A stretch of DNA of 64,000 nt, from the NCBI GenBank assembly GCA_013399115.1, contig VXAA01003303.1, positions 62,001 through 126,000 on the forward strand, in the 5' to 3' direction. The translations under genes and the position numbers were made by a program. The notes beneath the pieces were generated by a model. That model was given only the letters and a program-made list of their open reading frames with translations. It made no database searches and had not been told where the DNA came from. Source of the DNA: Anseranas semipalmata (Eukaryota > Chordata > Aves > Anseriformes > Anseranatidae). Of this stretch, positions 26,774-39,586 are shown one piece after another (position 1 is the first letter of the stretch; each line of letters begins with the position of its first letter).

Positions 26774-27881
26774 CTGAGCAGAGCTTCCTCCACATGGTAC
26801 TAAATTTTAAATAAATTAATAAATATTAATATGTAGTATATACTTTCAGCTCCATGATGACGAGATTTCCAGTTCTCTAAATAGGTTATCAGAGCTGACT
26901 TGAGTATCTCTGAGAGTTGTAAACCTGCCTTGCCAAAAACTAAAGATGTTACTTGCATGCTGGACATCCTATTTTAATTTTCCAGGACTTTCATATACTG
27001 CACTCAGACTTTTTGTTATTTCAGAGTTTTGGAAATTGATTGTTGTGGTTCTCTCAGGTAAGGATTTAAAATTTCTGTTGATCAAAGCATGAAGAAATGT
27101 TTGTGGAGTTCTAATACAGCACACCAAAAAATAAAATGAATACTCCCAAATTAATCTGTGGACCATCACACTTGCATGGCTGTAATACCAAGCAATAAGA
27201 GTGAGATTAACTTGGTTTAGTGAAGCCAAAAATGTTCATGTTACCAGAAAACTACTGAACATCATTGAAGACATGCTGCTTCACTTCTTTGAGTGAGAAA
27301 TTTGGACATTGTTTTGAAGCTTAATAGAATTTGAAACACATTGACTAAGATTTCTTTTTCTAGGAGTCTGCCTACTGAATTTTCATTCTTTCTGATTGTC
27401 AAGCATCTCACTACTTCATAAATTATTTGTAAGGTGCCTGGAGGTGCAGTTAAAGAGGGCAAACTTGTGTTATGAATGCGTGTTTCTTAAAGCTTTGCTA
27501 ATGAATTGGTTTCCCTGTAGGGTACAGGATACAGTGCTTCAGACTAATGAATGGAAAACATTAAACTTCAGGCATCTTTTTACCACAAAAAAATACCACT
27601 TTTTACACAAAATTTTGAATAATAAAGCTGAGGAAAGTGTCTGATCCTGTGTTGCTCTACTTGCCTAACTCCTTCCTTGAAAATGAAAGAAAAATATGAA
27701 CGCTTTCACCTGTAAATGTAAATCAGTTTTTTCTTTTGTTTTGTTTTGCTTTGTTTTATATCTGGAAGCATCAACACTTCAGTGATACCTATTGCTCCAA
27801 TGCTGAGGTCCTCTGGCTGTTGATTTCATTTAGAACTGTGCTACTGTAAGTGGCTGCTGGTAGACCAAAGGGGGCCTCCTG

Positions 27882-27906
27882 AAAATAAATAAATAAATAA
27901 ATAAAT
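27882..27906 (+). repeat. (AAAT)n microsatellite
   Basis: Six copies of AAAT in a perfect run. Because it sits just after the GC-richer GGGGGCCTCCTG, it might be the A-rich tail of an old insertion, but no element body could be recognised upstream. Confidence 0.93.
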
Positions 27907-28157
27907 CCAGAAGATAGGATGTGGAAAGGATTCTCAGTTTTGTACATGATTCCTTTGTGGTAGTTAAGGATAATTTTTCCATAGCTGCATGATAGAGGTA
28001 AGACTAGCATCTAGTCTCTTACTCCCAAATCAAAAGTAGTATCACTGATAAATGTCTGCTGCCATGGTATAACATTCATAACAACTTCTCATATAGAGTT
28101 TTCCACTGAGTATTCAGCGTCTCAGATATTTATGTCCCAGTTTGCTCATATTCAAGC

Positions 28158-28186
28158 TTTTCTTTCTTTCTTTTTTTTTTTTTTTT
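28158..28186 (+). repeat. TTTC / poly-T tract
   Basis: Three TTTC units run into a 17-base T run, then CCCC. Read on the minus strand this is a poly-A followed by GAAA units, which can mark a retroposed sequence, but no body was identified on that strand. Confidence 0.85.
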
Positions 28187-31100
28187 CCCCATTGAGTGGC
28201 TAACTATCTTCTTTCTTGGCCTGTTTATTGCCTTAAAGCTCATAATTATCTTAAAATCACGTATCTTATAAGAACTACTTTCCCATATTAGCATTATAAG
28301 ATGGCTTTTTAGAGTGTTTTCTATTAACTGCATCTAATATTTAGTATTTCTTCAGTTTGAAGATTTGGGAATTCAAGTCTGCCATATCAATATCTTGAAG
28401 CCAGTCCCTTAGCAATCACAGGTTTATAGACCTAGTCAAGGTGTCAAGTTCCGAACAACATTCTTGCTTAGTACAGTCATGTAAGTGATAACTAATTGCA
28501 TTTATGCAGATACATATAACATTTTTATAAAAATACTTCCTGATTGGTGAGTCATTTTTCACCATTTCCTTCACAGACAGAAACATTTCAAAGATACTCA
28601 TCCATGCCTAAATTGCTTTTTTTTTTCTTCTTGGATTCCTCAGCCAATAAATCTTAGTTTCAGTTTCCTTCTGTTGTTGTTTAGCACTTTTTCCTATACA
28701 GCTTAATTTTCAGTACTTCCATTTGTTTTAATTTCCATTTCAAACTGATAACATCGAGCATTCACAATATCTTTTCTCAGCTGTTTTTGAGAAACAGAGC
28801 AAACAGAACAGTATTACTACTAGGCAAAACTACGATACTGGTGCAAAGTAGAACTACTTTACATTTATTACTGAAAGATCAGGCATATGGTATAGTTAAA
28901 AAGCTGCTAAGCAAAGTGGGCATACCACCATAGAATATGCTCAGCTGAGTCTTAGAGGCAGAAGTCTTGGGGGGTGGCTCTGTTAATAAAGGACTCAAAG
29001 TCAGAATGAGTGCAAAAGAGGTGTTCATGAAAATGGCTAGTAAAGTGCAGAAAGAGGAAAGGAGAAAAGAGGAGTTGTCATGGTATACATAGAACTCATT
29101 TCTCATTAGTTAATTAATGAGTCAGTTTATTCTGCATATGTAATGCCATACCTTTTTCTTACTTGTCTGTCAAAAAGACTCTGATTCATTCTAATAACTG
29201 CAAGAACCTAAATTAGGTGTGGGTGTGGGTGTGTGAGATAACTCACTGGTCAACAGGGAGTAATAAATACTCTCTGCATGTAATAGGAACCACATGATTC
29301 TGGATCAGTCTCTATTTATTAAAATTTGGTGAATATTCTAACTTCAGTGCTTCATTTATGAACTAGGTGGCATAAATCCAAGTTAAAAGGCCTGATGGAT
29401 ATCTTGCATCTTCAAGAAGAAAAAGAAACACAGAAAGGATAGAAATTAAGGGGATAATATGATATAAACTGGTAATATTTTTTCAGAAAATCTCTTAAGC
29501 GTAATACTTAGTTACTGTCAGATACAGTTGTAGACACGATCTCTAATAGATCTATTGTTTTCTTTTCTTTTAATATGTATAAAAATGTGACAAATTCTAA
29601 CACAAGTTTTCAAGAACATCAAGGCAAACGTAAGACATCAGATCACTTCAGAATGGACAAGTGTCATTTCTTCTTCTTTATTTAGTTAACTTATATTTGA
29701 AGAAGAGCAACAGCGTGTAGGACAGTTTAGAGGCAGAAATCCTAAAGCAGCTGGAAGGCAGCAGCTTTAGAATGAGTTTCCAGAATTTCAGAGCTAGTCC
29801 CAGGATAATTGCATTTACATCTTTTCCTCCATAAAATAGTGATAAATATACAATAATCAGCACAAGTGATACAGGAGTGACTGATCCAACTTAAAAAATG
29901 TATCAACCACAAAACTAAGTATGACTTTTATGCTGTAAACTACTATAACTCCAGGGACCCAGAAGAGTGGTTTAACAGGGAATATTCGTACAATGTTTTT
30001 AATTGACTTAAAACACGTAGGGATCTCCAGCTGTTTTATGAGCTTGGATCATAAAAAATATTCTTGGATCATCAAATTCTCCAAATAAAAAATATTCATA
30101 GCCCTTCTTCTTGTGCAAGCAGTTGCCCACTGCAGTCTCTTTCTTCCTCCTTCACACTACGTGCATCCAGAGAATTTTGTCCCCAACAAGCATGATTTGT
30201 TTTTCCTTAGAGCTACTGATCACGCTGGATATACTTCCAGTCTGGAATAGCATATAATGCAGAGGTAACTGAGTTAGCCAAGACCCAAGTAAATACTATG
30301 CAGCAATTTTTAGCTCAGGCCCAGACATAATTTGCCTTTCTAGACTGACTTTAGAAAGACTTAGAAGAACCTTTCTTTTCACTGGCATGGTTAGACTGAA
30401 TGTAAACTGTGATGGTAACATCTGCATGTATCTGAGTGGATTTACCATTTCAGATTTTGACTAGTTTGAGTTTGTGTAACACTCTGTTTCAGTGTTACTT
30501 TCAGTGTGTGATCTATGGCTACAAGAAACAGCAAATCAATTTTGAGGATAACTTGTTTTCAGGCATCTGAGGAGAAGTGAGATTCCATTAAGTCCATCAA
30601 TCACCTCCTGAATTGTTTTCCCCTAAGGAATGGTGAAATAACTTGGTGTCCTGATAGATGCTTAGGGCCAACACAGAAATAAACAGAAGGGAAAACCCAG
30701 AACAAAACATTTTTGTGGTTACTATTATTGTAGGAAAAAAATGACTCATTAGCTTTCTGGTCCACGTCTAGACTTAGAGAGCATTATATTTCTATACATA
30801 TATCTACATATATTTCTCTGTCTTTCCAAGAAGAAAAAGCAGAGGAACACTTTCTTCCTCATATTACTGTTGAGACTTGAGGTGATGTTGGCAGATACCT
30901 CATATCAGTTAGGGTTGACCATCAAGTGCTTTTCAGGATCTCTTCTGTTCCCTTCTTGTTTACTCCTTCCTGAGTAAAGTGCAGCACAAAGTCTTTGCAT
31001 TGCTCATGCCCTATGTAAATCTTGGAAGTTATATGTACCATAAATTTCTTATTAAAATTGCTGAGCTCTAAGTAAAAACAGAAGTGATAGTTGAGCACGT

Positions 31101-31710
31101 AACAGTTTTAGATGGTAACTTTGTCTCAGATAAGTACATAATAAGACCCTTGCATTTAAGCAAAGCCTATTTTTCTTTTTCTTTGCTATTGTTCTCTGGT
31201 AGGGAGAGACTATTCTTAACCTGTTCACAATCTACTTCATCACAGGTGGCTGTCATTGAATGGAGAGAGGAGAGATGCAGAAACAAGAATGATTCAGATG
31301 TCTGGAAAATGCAGTCATCTTTATTATTAATGAAAAATAAACTTTTATTTCTGCATTTCAATGTGATTAAAAAATTACCTTATAGGAATGGAAAAAGTGA
31401 TATCTAGAGACAATCTCAAGTTGTACTGAAGACAAAAAGCAATAAGTGAAAGAAAAGGAGCATTTCTACAATGTTTTCTTTATTCAGATAATATCTTATA
31501 AATAAAAGATGACTGAAGGCAGAAATAGTAGCAATGGCAATAAATATTTCTAATAAACAAAGTTTGTAGTAATTATTTCAGAGGAATGGAGAGACCTAGA
31601 AATGCTGCCAAGTTTTCTTCCACTGAATTTCATATGGTTTGATTTCCGAATTGTATTTTCACTTCTATGTTTTTCTTGCAGTTTGCTGTTTAATCAAGAT
31701 TGTATTAAAC

Positions 31711-31770
31711 AGTTGGACTCGATGATCCTTGTGGGTCCCTTCCAACTCAGGATATTCTATGATTCTGTGA
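31711..31770 (+). mobile_element. CR1 LINE stub, 3' end only
   Basis: The sequence GTTGGACTCGATGATCC through CCTTCCAACTCAGGATATT and then ATTCTATGATTCTGTGA is the canonical 3' terminus of a chicken-repeat-1 (CR1) non-LTR retrotransposon. It includes the short ATTCTRTGA-type terminal units with which CR1 ends in place of a poly-A tail. Only about 60 bases are present, so the copy is severely 5'-truncated, the usual fate of CR1 insertions. It matches the tail of the copy at 44.3-44.5 kb almost base for base, so the two belong to the same or a close subfamily. A 9-bp inverted repeat (31686-31694 with 31704-31712) abuts its 5' end. Confidence 0.9.
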
Positions 31771-32966
31771 AATAGGTTTTGGATTTTCAAATATAAATAT
31801 GTATTTATTTATTATTCACGTGGTAAGTGTGAATCTATTTTTCAGTGCAGTATGTTTGTGAATTGCCAATACCAATAACATACATAAAAATGATACTGTC
31901 TTGACACACTGATAAAGCAGGGACAAAAGCTTATCCTTTAAAAGAAAGGCAAAGTTCCATAGCACTGTCTGATAAAAAGGTAATCTCTAGATTTTTCACT
32001 TTTTTGTTACCAAGGAAGTACAGAAGAACATATGGAATCAAAGGGATGGTCAATGATTCACCAAGTACTAAAGAGCTTAAGGTTTTATGAATTGTATAAT
32101 TTAACCTGCATTCCAATCAAAACATATAATAATTGATAACCAAGCTATCTATGATTTCCTCTTCACAGGACATTTGCTGGAGAGACCAATGAATGACTGG
32201 TTAGGAAGATGAAAATTAATTAACCACTGCCCTATTTTTTTTTTTTAATGCTTAACTCAGCTTTACAGTAGCTATTCCTTTCCCATTTCAATCATGATAC
32301 TACTTTCTTCCCCCTTCAATACAGCCTTATAACATTGTGTTTGTGTTTCAGCACTCTTTCCTTTCTCCAGTACCATCTGTTGCCTCCTTGCTTTACTTTG
32401 TTCCTGCTAAGTATCCCACATACTTCAGTGCTGTACAGTACATCTTTTACCACTTATGGTACCCTGACAGATCTACTGCAGCTCTGAATATGTAACAAGA
32501 GGGATATCAGGAATTGAGAAGTCAGGTTACAAAGAAATGTTAGGAGACATAATTCAGCTTAAAAAATTGAACAATATCATTAGGAAAAAATATTAACAAA
32601 GAAAGGAAAACCTGTGCAGCAAAGGGATGACCAATCTACTATACAGGTGTTGAGTATATAGATGCACAAATATTGAGAATACAGCATTTTATTTGATGGG
32701 CTTGTTGAGGAGGGAAATTTTAAGCAGCTACCTAATATGTCCATGAACCAGTAAATTACAATGTAAAACACAAGCTACAGGCTAAGGAAATTACTCAGTA
32801 GACTACCAAGTTAATTTCTGTGAATGTAATCACACAGTGGACAAAAATGTTGTAAAAACTTCTGTCACTCCAATTATTCCATGATAACAGTGGTAAACCA
32901 TACTTCACTTTCATGCCTTTAACTTCTTTCCCTTCCCTTATACCTTTCTCTTATTCATCTTTTTTT

Positions 32967-32996
32967 NNNNNNNNNNNNNNNNNNNNNNNNNNNNNN
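32967..32996. other. Assembly gap, 30 N
   Basis: Thirty N follow a run of at least six T. It is most likely an unresolved poly-T or pyrimidine tract, since the preceding sequence is TTCATCTTTTTT. The true length is unknown. Confidence 0.97.
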
Positions 32997-35800
32997 TAGC
33001 AATCCTATAAAAAAATAGCTGTCTCTTTCCCGGTTAGTTGTTTTGAAATCTGCTGGTAAATGCACCAATAAGCTGAATATGGATTTAAATTAGTGATCAT
33101 GTCCAAAACATGGTGAAATTCTGTGACAGGTCTTGTATTTCCCATAGTTTAAAAGACTTTCTATGGTGGTCTTAAAATACAGTTAGAGACAGTTTCCAGA
33201 AGTAGCATTTTATTTTGTAAGACATACGAAAAATGTTTGTTGGGTGCCTGGAGTGTGTAAATGTTATGATGTCACTGCAGTTCCCTGTCATTAGTGAGGC
33301 AGGACATGCAAAAAGAGGTATGACATGAAAACAAATCCACAATTCAGCATGTTAATCCATTATGGAAGTGGTTTTGATTGCTGCATAAGTAAATAACATT
33401 TTAACTACAAGTAGAACACAATGAGTGAGGAAAGAAAAACTAGATCCATATAAAGATGACGTTTTAGCATGGAGAAATTAATTGTTTAATTGGCATAACA
33501 GAATAATCCATTAGAACAAAGATTAAAAAGAGCTTTTTAAATTTGGCAAGTATGACAAAACAGTGATATCACAAATTGTGTTACTGGAACAGAAGAATGG
33601 GAACAAAGATCTACCTGCATTATGGTAAGAAAAGGGCTGCGTTATGTACAGAGAATATAGAGAGGAATAAAGGAAGTCTTACAATAATTGTATGTTTTTG
33701 TCAAATACAGTTTTGGATACATACTTCTGAATACTCTAAAAATCCATTTTTTTCTACTGTTTGGACAGAGTTTGGTGGAAAATAAGGACACCATCACAGA
33801 ATGTTTAAGGGCACTTTACTACCTCAAACTTGAGTTGGTAAGACCTAGGACAATATCTCAAAATGTCAGAAATATCCAAACAATAACCAGCTGAAGTAAC
33901 TACTTCTCGTCTTATGGAGACTTATCGAATAAAGCACAGATAACCTCTCTACAGAAAGAATGTTGCAATAACTTTTATGGAATCCAATAAGGATCTGCTG
34001 GCGATTCTGGTTTCTGTTAAAAACACCTGGGTTTATCTTTCATGTAGTATTAGAACAAGCTTTGTATTGTTTCCTTTCAAACTGAGTTAATACAGTTTTC
34101 CCTAGAAATTTGTTTGTGCATAAAAGCATTCTGAAATATACATTATTTCCCAATAAACCAACCAAGGTCAGGTAGATCCTTGTAAAGGTGAAATGGCTCC
34201 TGGTTTTGGCTCTGAGAGCATTTTGACAGGTGCCTCTTATCCAGACGTTATATCAGTTTTTTTCAGTAGCTGTGAGGTGAGGAGTTCCTAATCTTTCTTC
34301 AGAAAAAGCAGCTAACGGAGAGTGGTGATGAGGAAAGAGACATGTTGAAGCAGTCAGAAAGAAAAGATTGCCTGACTGTCATATGATTTCACAGGCAACA
34401 GGCAAATGAGTGGTGGCTTTTTAACCTTCAGCTGAGAGGCAAGAGTAAATGCTTGGCAACTGCAGCCGATTTTGCTCAGAATTAGTGCCATAGTTTGTGT
34501 TACTTCATCAGTTTTCCCATCTGAACTCCTGAGTTAGGGTCTAAAATAGACTCTGGCTGAGAGGGAGAGAGAGAGAGGAAAGTCATTAGTTTAACACTGG
34601 TTTATTAATGTGTGGGCATGCTGTTATTACCAAGGCCAATAGTGGCAGAGCACCAGCAATTTTCCTTGTCCCCCCCGCCACCCAATTTGAGAAGACAGAT
34701 AGTGCCATTGATTCACCGTGTTATAATTGTGTCCTAATGCCTTCACAGTCTCAACTTTCACTCTGAACTCCTGGGGCCTCTCTACAGTCTTCTCCATTAG
34801 TCATACAGTTGTTCTTTCTTTTTGAGGAACCTACTGAGCATCTAACCTTCCTTATACCTTATCACAGCAGTGTCCACAAAGTTTTGGTTTTTTTTTGTGT
34901 GTGTATGTGTGTGTAAAAGAATGCTTACTTTCATCAGTTATAATTGGTATCTTGTCAATTTTGCTAACTATATTCATTAGGGAAAAAAAGTAGACAGGTT
35001 TAGCTGTTCATATTCTTCATAATGCTTATTAGTTCATGAACATACAAAAATAATACAAAGTAAACAAATGCATTTATTTCCATTATGTCTTCTAAAGTTC
35101 ATGTTGCTCCATGCTTATAATAATTTTCTTACAAACATGCCCTCGAAAAATACGTATTTCTGTGTTTTCTTTTGTTCTGTTTTTCAGGTGAGAGCCATCA
35201 ATAGGGAGGTGTGGGGGGGGGTTAACACAGGATAAACAAAAGAACATTAGAATACCATATTTTTCATATTCAGCTTAATATTTTCAGTATTTCATTTTCA
35301 ATAACTTCTCTTTCTTTGGACAGTTAAGGTATTTTCAGTGTATTTTTTCAAATTGTTGTCAACAATCTCTGTATGGAGTTTCTCTCCTGAAGGAATAACT
35401 CATTCAGAAAGACACATTTTGAAGTGCAAAATCTTTCAGATGTTGTTTGTAGTGCAGTTGTCTACATTGTCTTAAATCTGTCATTTTGCTCTTCAGTTAC
35501 CTAGTTTTATAATCACTGGTTGGAATTACTCATTGTCATGACTGCAAATTATTATGTATTACTTTACAATTTTGCCATATCACATTTCGCTGTCTTAGTG
35601 CTTCCTTAGTGCTAGATCCTTTTGAAAGGTTGAAAACTGACTCTTCTCTTCCTCTTCCCTCTGTGTGAAATGTATTGCTAACCATGTCCTTTAAAGAAGA
35701 GTAAGCGGCTCTGTTTTGAATTTACCATACATTACAATTTTCTGGTCCTTCTTGTTTTGTTGACAAGAATTATAGCAAATTGTGAAAGTAGTTGTGTGTG

Positions 35801-35833
35801 TTTGTTGTTGTTGTTGTTGTTTGTTGTTGTTTT
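35801..35833 (+). repeat. (GTT)n microsatellite
   Basis: About ten GTT units with one TTTG interruption, followed by a T-rich tract ending in CAG. A (GT)n-like stretch precedes it. Confidence 0.93.
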
Positions 35834-36578
35834 GTCTTTTTTTTTCAGGAAAAACATAGAAATTACTGCCATCTTATCTGATTATACAGTTTATGTACAC
35901 GAACCTTTCAGAAAAGCCGTTATTGGATTCATGAACTCAGAAACTTCACATACTGACAACTTCTTGCTATTTCTGTTTCCCTGCTAGTTATCTCATGCAC
36001 TCTTCACGATCATTTTAAGTGTCAGAACATAGTCAGACTTACTTTTGCAAACATAGTTATGGTGCTTCAAGAAATGATTGCTCTTTGGGTGATCATGCAG
36101 CTGAGGACTCAAATCCTTCTGTCTCCAGATGATTGCACAATTCAGAAGCCTTATGTAAAAGAGACCCAATTATGTTTATAAACACATACACAACCAGGCA
36201 CAGAATGCTTGACTTCACAGTGACAGTTATCTTTCAGTAAGAAATTCTTAAAGTGTTTTGAAGGTGTATTTTTTAACACTAACATTCAAAAGGTTAATAC
36301 ACAGTAAGAACACAAAATATGGTCCTGTAGTGCCTCTGAGAACAAGTCTTGGGAATGTCAAACAGGAAGGTAAATTCGATTCTGCGTAGAATTGTTTTCA
36401 CTATAAGTTTTGACATTTCTTACAACTAGTCTTACAAAGACATTAGCATATGTCAGCACGAAATTGCAGAATAAGAAGTCCATTTTTAACGATTCATATG
36501 ACAGTAGGAGTACTGATCTAAGTTAACTTTTATGATGCTTTTAAAAACATTACAAAGCACTTACATAGCTTTTCACAT

Positions 36579-37226
36579 TTACTTTAGAGAATAGGATTTG
36601 TTTGGCCTGCCAAGTAGATAGGTGCCAAATATAGTGAATAGTAGGCGTATAATACGTACAGAAATGATTGCTTTTCCCTCTGGAATCCATTTTCCAAATA
36701 CTTTGAAAACTGGTAAACAGCAACAAAACAAAACAAAACCAGAACAAACAGAAAACAACAACAACAAAAACCTAGGCCGTAATTTAAGAGCTACCTTGTA
36801 TACTACTTGAAAGGTGGATTCAAAGTTTAAATTAATACGGAAACTGAGATCAGACCAATCACAGAACAACAATGCAATTTTCTTGCTCCTAAGACCACTA
36901 GAGTTAAATGGTCTCACAATTCCAGTGCTAGCAGTGGTTAACTGATTACATGTGTCGCTTTTAACAGCCACAATTAAGCCAGCTTGTAATTCTCTTGAAA
37001 AGTGCTTAATGAAGAATCTCAGCCACCTCTGCAAAGGACTGTTGATTTCATAGCTTGTTCCTGAGCTAGAAGATCCTTTTGTAAGTCCTGAAATCTCCAA
37101 AAGTTTGATGGGTCTGGCAATGATGATGTAATGGGGGCAAAAATAACATTTGATTTCTTGTTCCTTTATCTTCTCTGAGACCAATACAAAAACATATCTA
37201 AAGCAGAAATACTTAGGTAAATGCAA
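36579..37226 (-). other. Unexplained 215-codon open reading frame
   Basis: This is the longest open frame in the window that is neither inside the LTR nor padded with N. The product is not recognised. Residues of roughly 1-150 have mixed composition. A segment around residues 150-175 is rich in Leu, Phe, Cys and Val, but it is encoded by the antisense of the AAAAC/CAA simple repeat at 36721-36770, so it is low complexity and not a reliable membrane segment. On the minus strand a TTTAG acceptor-like site ends at 37198 and CAAG/GTAGCT could act as a donor at 36795/36794, giving a 403-base exon candidate with the frame open throughout. No promoter, Kozak context or poly(A) site was identified. 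It may be chance, a decayed transposon or gene fragment, or an exon of an unknown transcript. Confidence 0.2.
36721..36770 (+). repeat. AAAAC / CAA low-complexity tract
   Basis: AAAAC units, then a GAACAAACAG interruption, then CAA units and an A-run. It lies inside the minus-strand open frame and makes up its Leu/Phe/Cys-rich part. Confidence 0.88.
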
Positions 37227-38522
37227 CAGAGCAACTGCAAATATGTGTCAGTTCTGCTTCAGCATGGTCTCAAATTATACCAAGATCTTGCTGTGCTCTG
37301 CAGTGTGAGGGGAGAAAAGAAATGGCCCTTTCCCCAGATAATTGGCATTTTACAGGAATGTCTACATCATCGTTTGCAAACAAATGCAAGTTTGAACACC
37401 GTTCTAGCAGCAAGACACACCTTTGAACCAGAGACCCCATAGCTGTGCTGCCTCACATTGTGCCTGGTAGCATAACCCTCCCTGAGACACCCACCTACAG
37501 AAGGGTCTGTGTTTACCCTAAGAAAAAGGTGAGAGAAAACACACCTCCAGCAAAAGCTGTCCCGTAATCTAGAATAATGACTGGTTGAGCCACTGATCCA
37601 CTATAGAAGCAGTCTTTTCTAAGTGGCTCATCAGACAGATTTTTTTTCATCCTGAGATGAATCCTGCATCAGATTTTTTGTTTGTTTGTTTTGAATGTAT
37701 TGTTCTATTTCCAGAGAGGAAACGTGATCTAGCATTTCGTATTTTATGATACCACCTGCTAAAAAACTTATTGAAAGTTTTATTTATATAATATATATAA
37801 AGGGTAAAAACAAGGAATTGTTCATCAATAAGATTATACCAGTCAGTGTACAATTAGGAGTATAACTCATTAGGTGTATAAAGATTAATCACTTAGTACA
37901 AGGTGCAGTATCGTTCCTTAATTTTTGCAGGCGGTAATGAATATTGAAGCCAAAAACCTTTGTACATAAATAAGACAAAATTGCATGTCACCTTATTAAA
38001 GTTCTTTTTTTGCTAGCTTTATAGTCTGGAGGATAATTCTGAGGGAATTTGAGCTATATACAGTCTGTAGATAAGATTTAATATTCAATTGATTCTAACC
38101 TACCTATCTTCACAAGCATTAAACCAGCTCTTACAATAATTATGAATTAAGATATGCATCAAGTAATGCTTGTGTTCTTAATTTAGATGATTTTTCAAAA
38201 CCAACCTTGTTTAAAGCTTGCTTCCTAGTAAATGACATAATCATGTTTTCATATTAATAAGTTTTTTAGGGTGAATAGCTTATAAACTTGCACTCAAATA
38301 TCCATGTCAGAATTGTAAGAAAAAAGATGATATATAAACTGAGTACCACTGACCAGAAAAAATATTTACTGGGCGTGGATTATTTCCAAGTTAAACAATG
38401 CAATTTAAGATCTACGGGACAAGAGCGTGGTTCACTGATTTCTTTTGTGGTGATAGCACTTACTTCAAAAAAAGTGAACATAAAATGTAATTTGTTAAAC
38501 CTATACTGCTGGAATAGCACAC

Positions 38523-38564
38523 CTGCTGTCACCAATTCGTAACCCGCTGTCACCAATTTGTAAT
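38523..38564 (+). repeat. 21-bp tandem duplication
   Basis: Two adjacent 21-base units (38523-38543 and 38544-38564), each containing GCTGTCACCAATT or a one-base variant, differ at three positions, all C/T changes. This is a slightly older local duplication than the one at 12.8 kb. Confidence 0.9.
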
Positions 38565-39471
38565 CTATTTCTCTTGGATTCAGGATCTTCAGCTAGCACA
38601 CACAGTCTCTCTTTTTTTTTTTTTTTCCAGATGAAATGTTTTCAATGCAATGAAAGTTCTTATAGTCCAGCATAGGCATTAATTAGATAAATTGGAAGTA
38701 AAAGACTTCCAAAGCCAAATTAATGCAATAGTGTGTTTCCATTCTCAGCCTCATGCAGTTCCTTTGCTTCTTTTTGCACTTTGTCATTATCTTGTATCTT
38801 TCAGTTTTGAAACCAATATCTCCTCCAAGACCCAAACCACAGAGTGCTTTATAGTATCTGCACACAGATCCTGACAGGCTGCTGAAAATGTCTCCATTTC
38901 ATGCTGTTATTTGATCCTCATGATGTGCTACCTAAACTTGTGAAAAAAAATCTTTACTTACTCAAATAGTCTGATGGACATGAATGGGGTTACAGGCAAG
39001 CAAAATTCCTTACACATTACCCTGGAATAATTTTTTTTTTAACTGTTTTGGTGCTTTCAGGACAGAAACTTATTAGAATAATGGTTACTACAATAGCAAG
39101 TATCATCTTAATATTATTCTACAGGGGAAAACAAAAAGAGTAGGAGAGGAGTCCTGGCAGTATTGGAAGAGGTTTAATGTGTTTAGTCTGTCCTTATCCA
39201 GCACAAACTAGTGGGAACTAAGTCACCTATCATGGTCACAGTACTGCAATTATGTTTCCCCAGTTACAAAGTTTCCCGGCATCTGCCTTTGCCACTTATG
39301 CTGTATGGCTAGGAATGAGATTATGAATGATGCAATTTCCACAACATTTTCTGCTACCTTTTATTTTAAAGTATTATCACATTTATTCTGTGGGTGATAG
39401 TAAAAAAACAAATGTAGTGATTTTTTTTGTGTGAAAAATGTAGCTTTGAAAAAAAGGCCATAAGCACAATT

Positions 39472-39586
39472 AAAAGAAAAGAAAAGAAAAGAAAAGAAAA
39501 GAAAAGAAAAGAAAAGAAAAGAAAAGAAAAGAAAAGAAAAGAAAAGAAAAGAAAAGAAAAGAAAAGAAAAGAAAAGAAAAGAAGAA
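39472..39586 (+). repeat. Long perfect (GAAAA)n microsatellite
   Basis: Twenty-one uninterrupted GAAAA units occupy 39476-39580, preceded by AAAA and followed by GAAGAAA. The absence of any interruption over 105 bases indicates a young, unstable array that is probably length-polymorphic. One strand is entirely purine. Confidence 0.98.

Larger units (their letters stand above)
20482..31710. other. Gene-free stretch, mid-window
   Basis: No recognisable gene. It starts with the exon-like segment at 20482-20710 discussed in the findings. The longest open frame is at 21707-22057 on the plus strand (116 codons, hydrophobic first half, no family recognised), and it runs through a 14-A tract at 21886-21899, which argues against coding. 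Poly-A or poly-T tracts occur near 25056, 25228 and 28158-28186, and AAAC/AAAAC-rich sequence at 23822-23857. A hairpin at 26.75 kb and an AAAT array at 27.9 kb are listed separately. Confidence 0.6.
31771..39471. other. Gene-free stretch, 31.8-39.5 kb
   Basis: No gene can be named. Contents listed separately: a 30-N gap at 32.97 kb, GTT and AAAAC simple repeats, the minus-strand open frame at 36.6-37.2 kb, and a 21-base duplication at 38.5 kb. Also seen: a C-run at 34670-34676, GT-rich sequence at about 34895-34915, a run of nine G at 35213-35221, and a T-run at about 38610-38627. An exon-like 69-base segment at 33769-33837 is discussed in the findings. Confidence 0.6.

Noticed and set aside
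31200..31370. Possible exon within a 107-codon open frame
   Set aside because: A pyrimidine tract and TAG precede it, but there is no good donor, and opposite-strand frames of similar size occur over the same bases.
35849..35987. Exon-like segment after a TTTTTTTTTCAG acceptor
   Set aside because: The acceptor strength comes from a simple T-run next to a GTT microsatellite; the 45-codon frame is short and unrecognised, and no donor is needed to explain it.
39472..39586. Regular array that could suggest a CRISPR or satellite
   Set aside because: The unit is five bases with no spacers, so it is a microsatellite in eukaryotic DNA.
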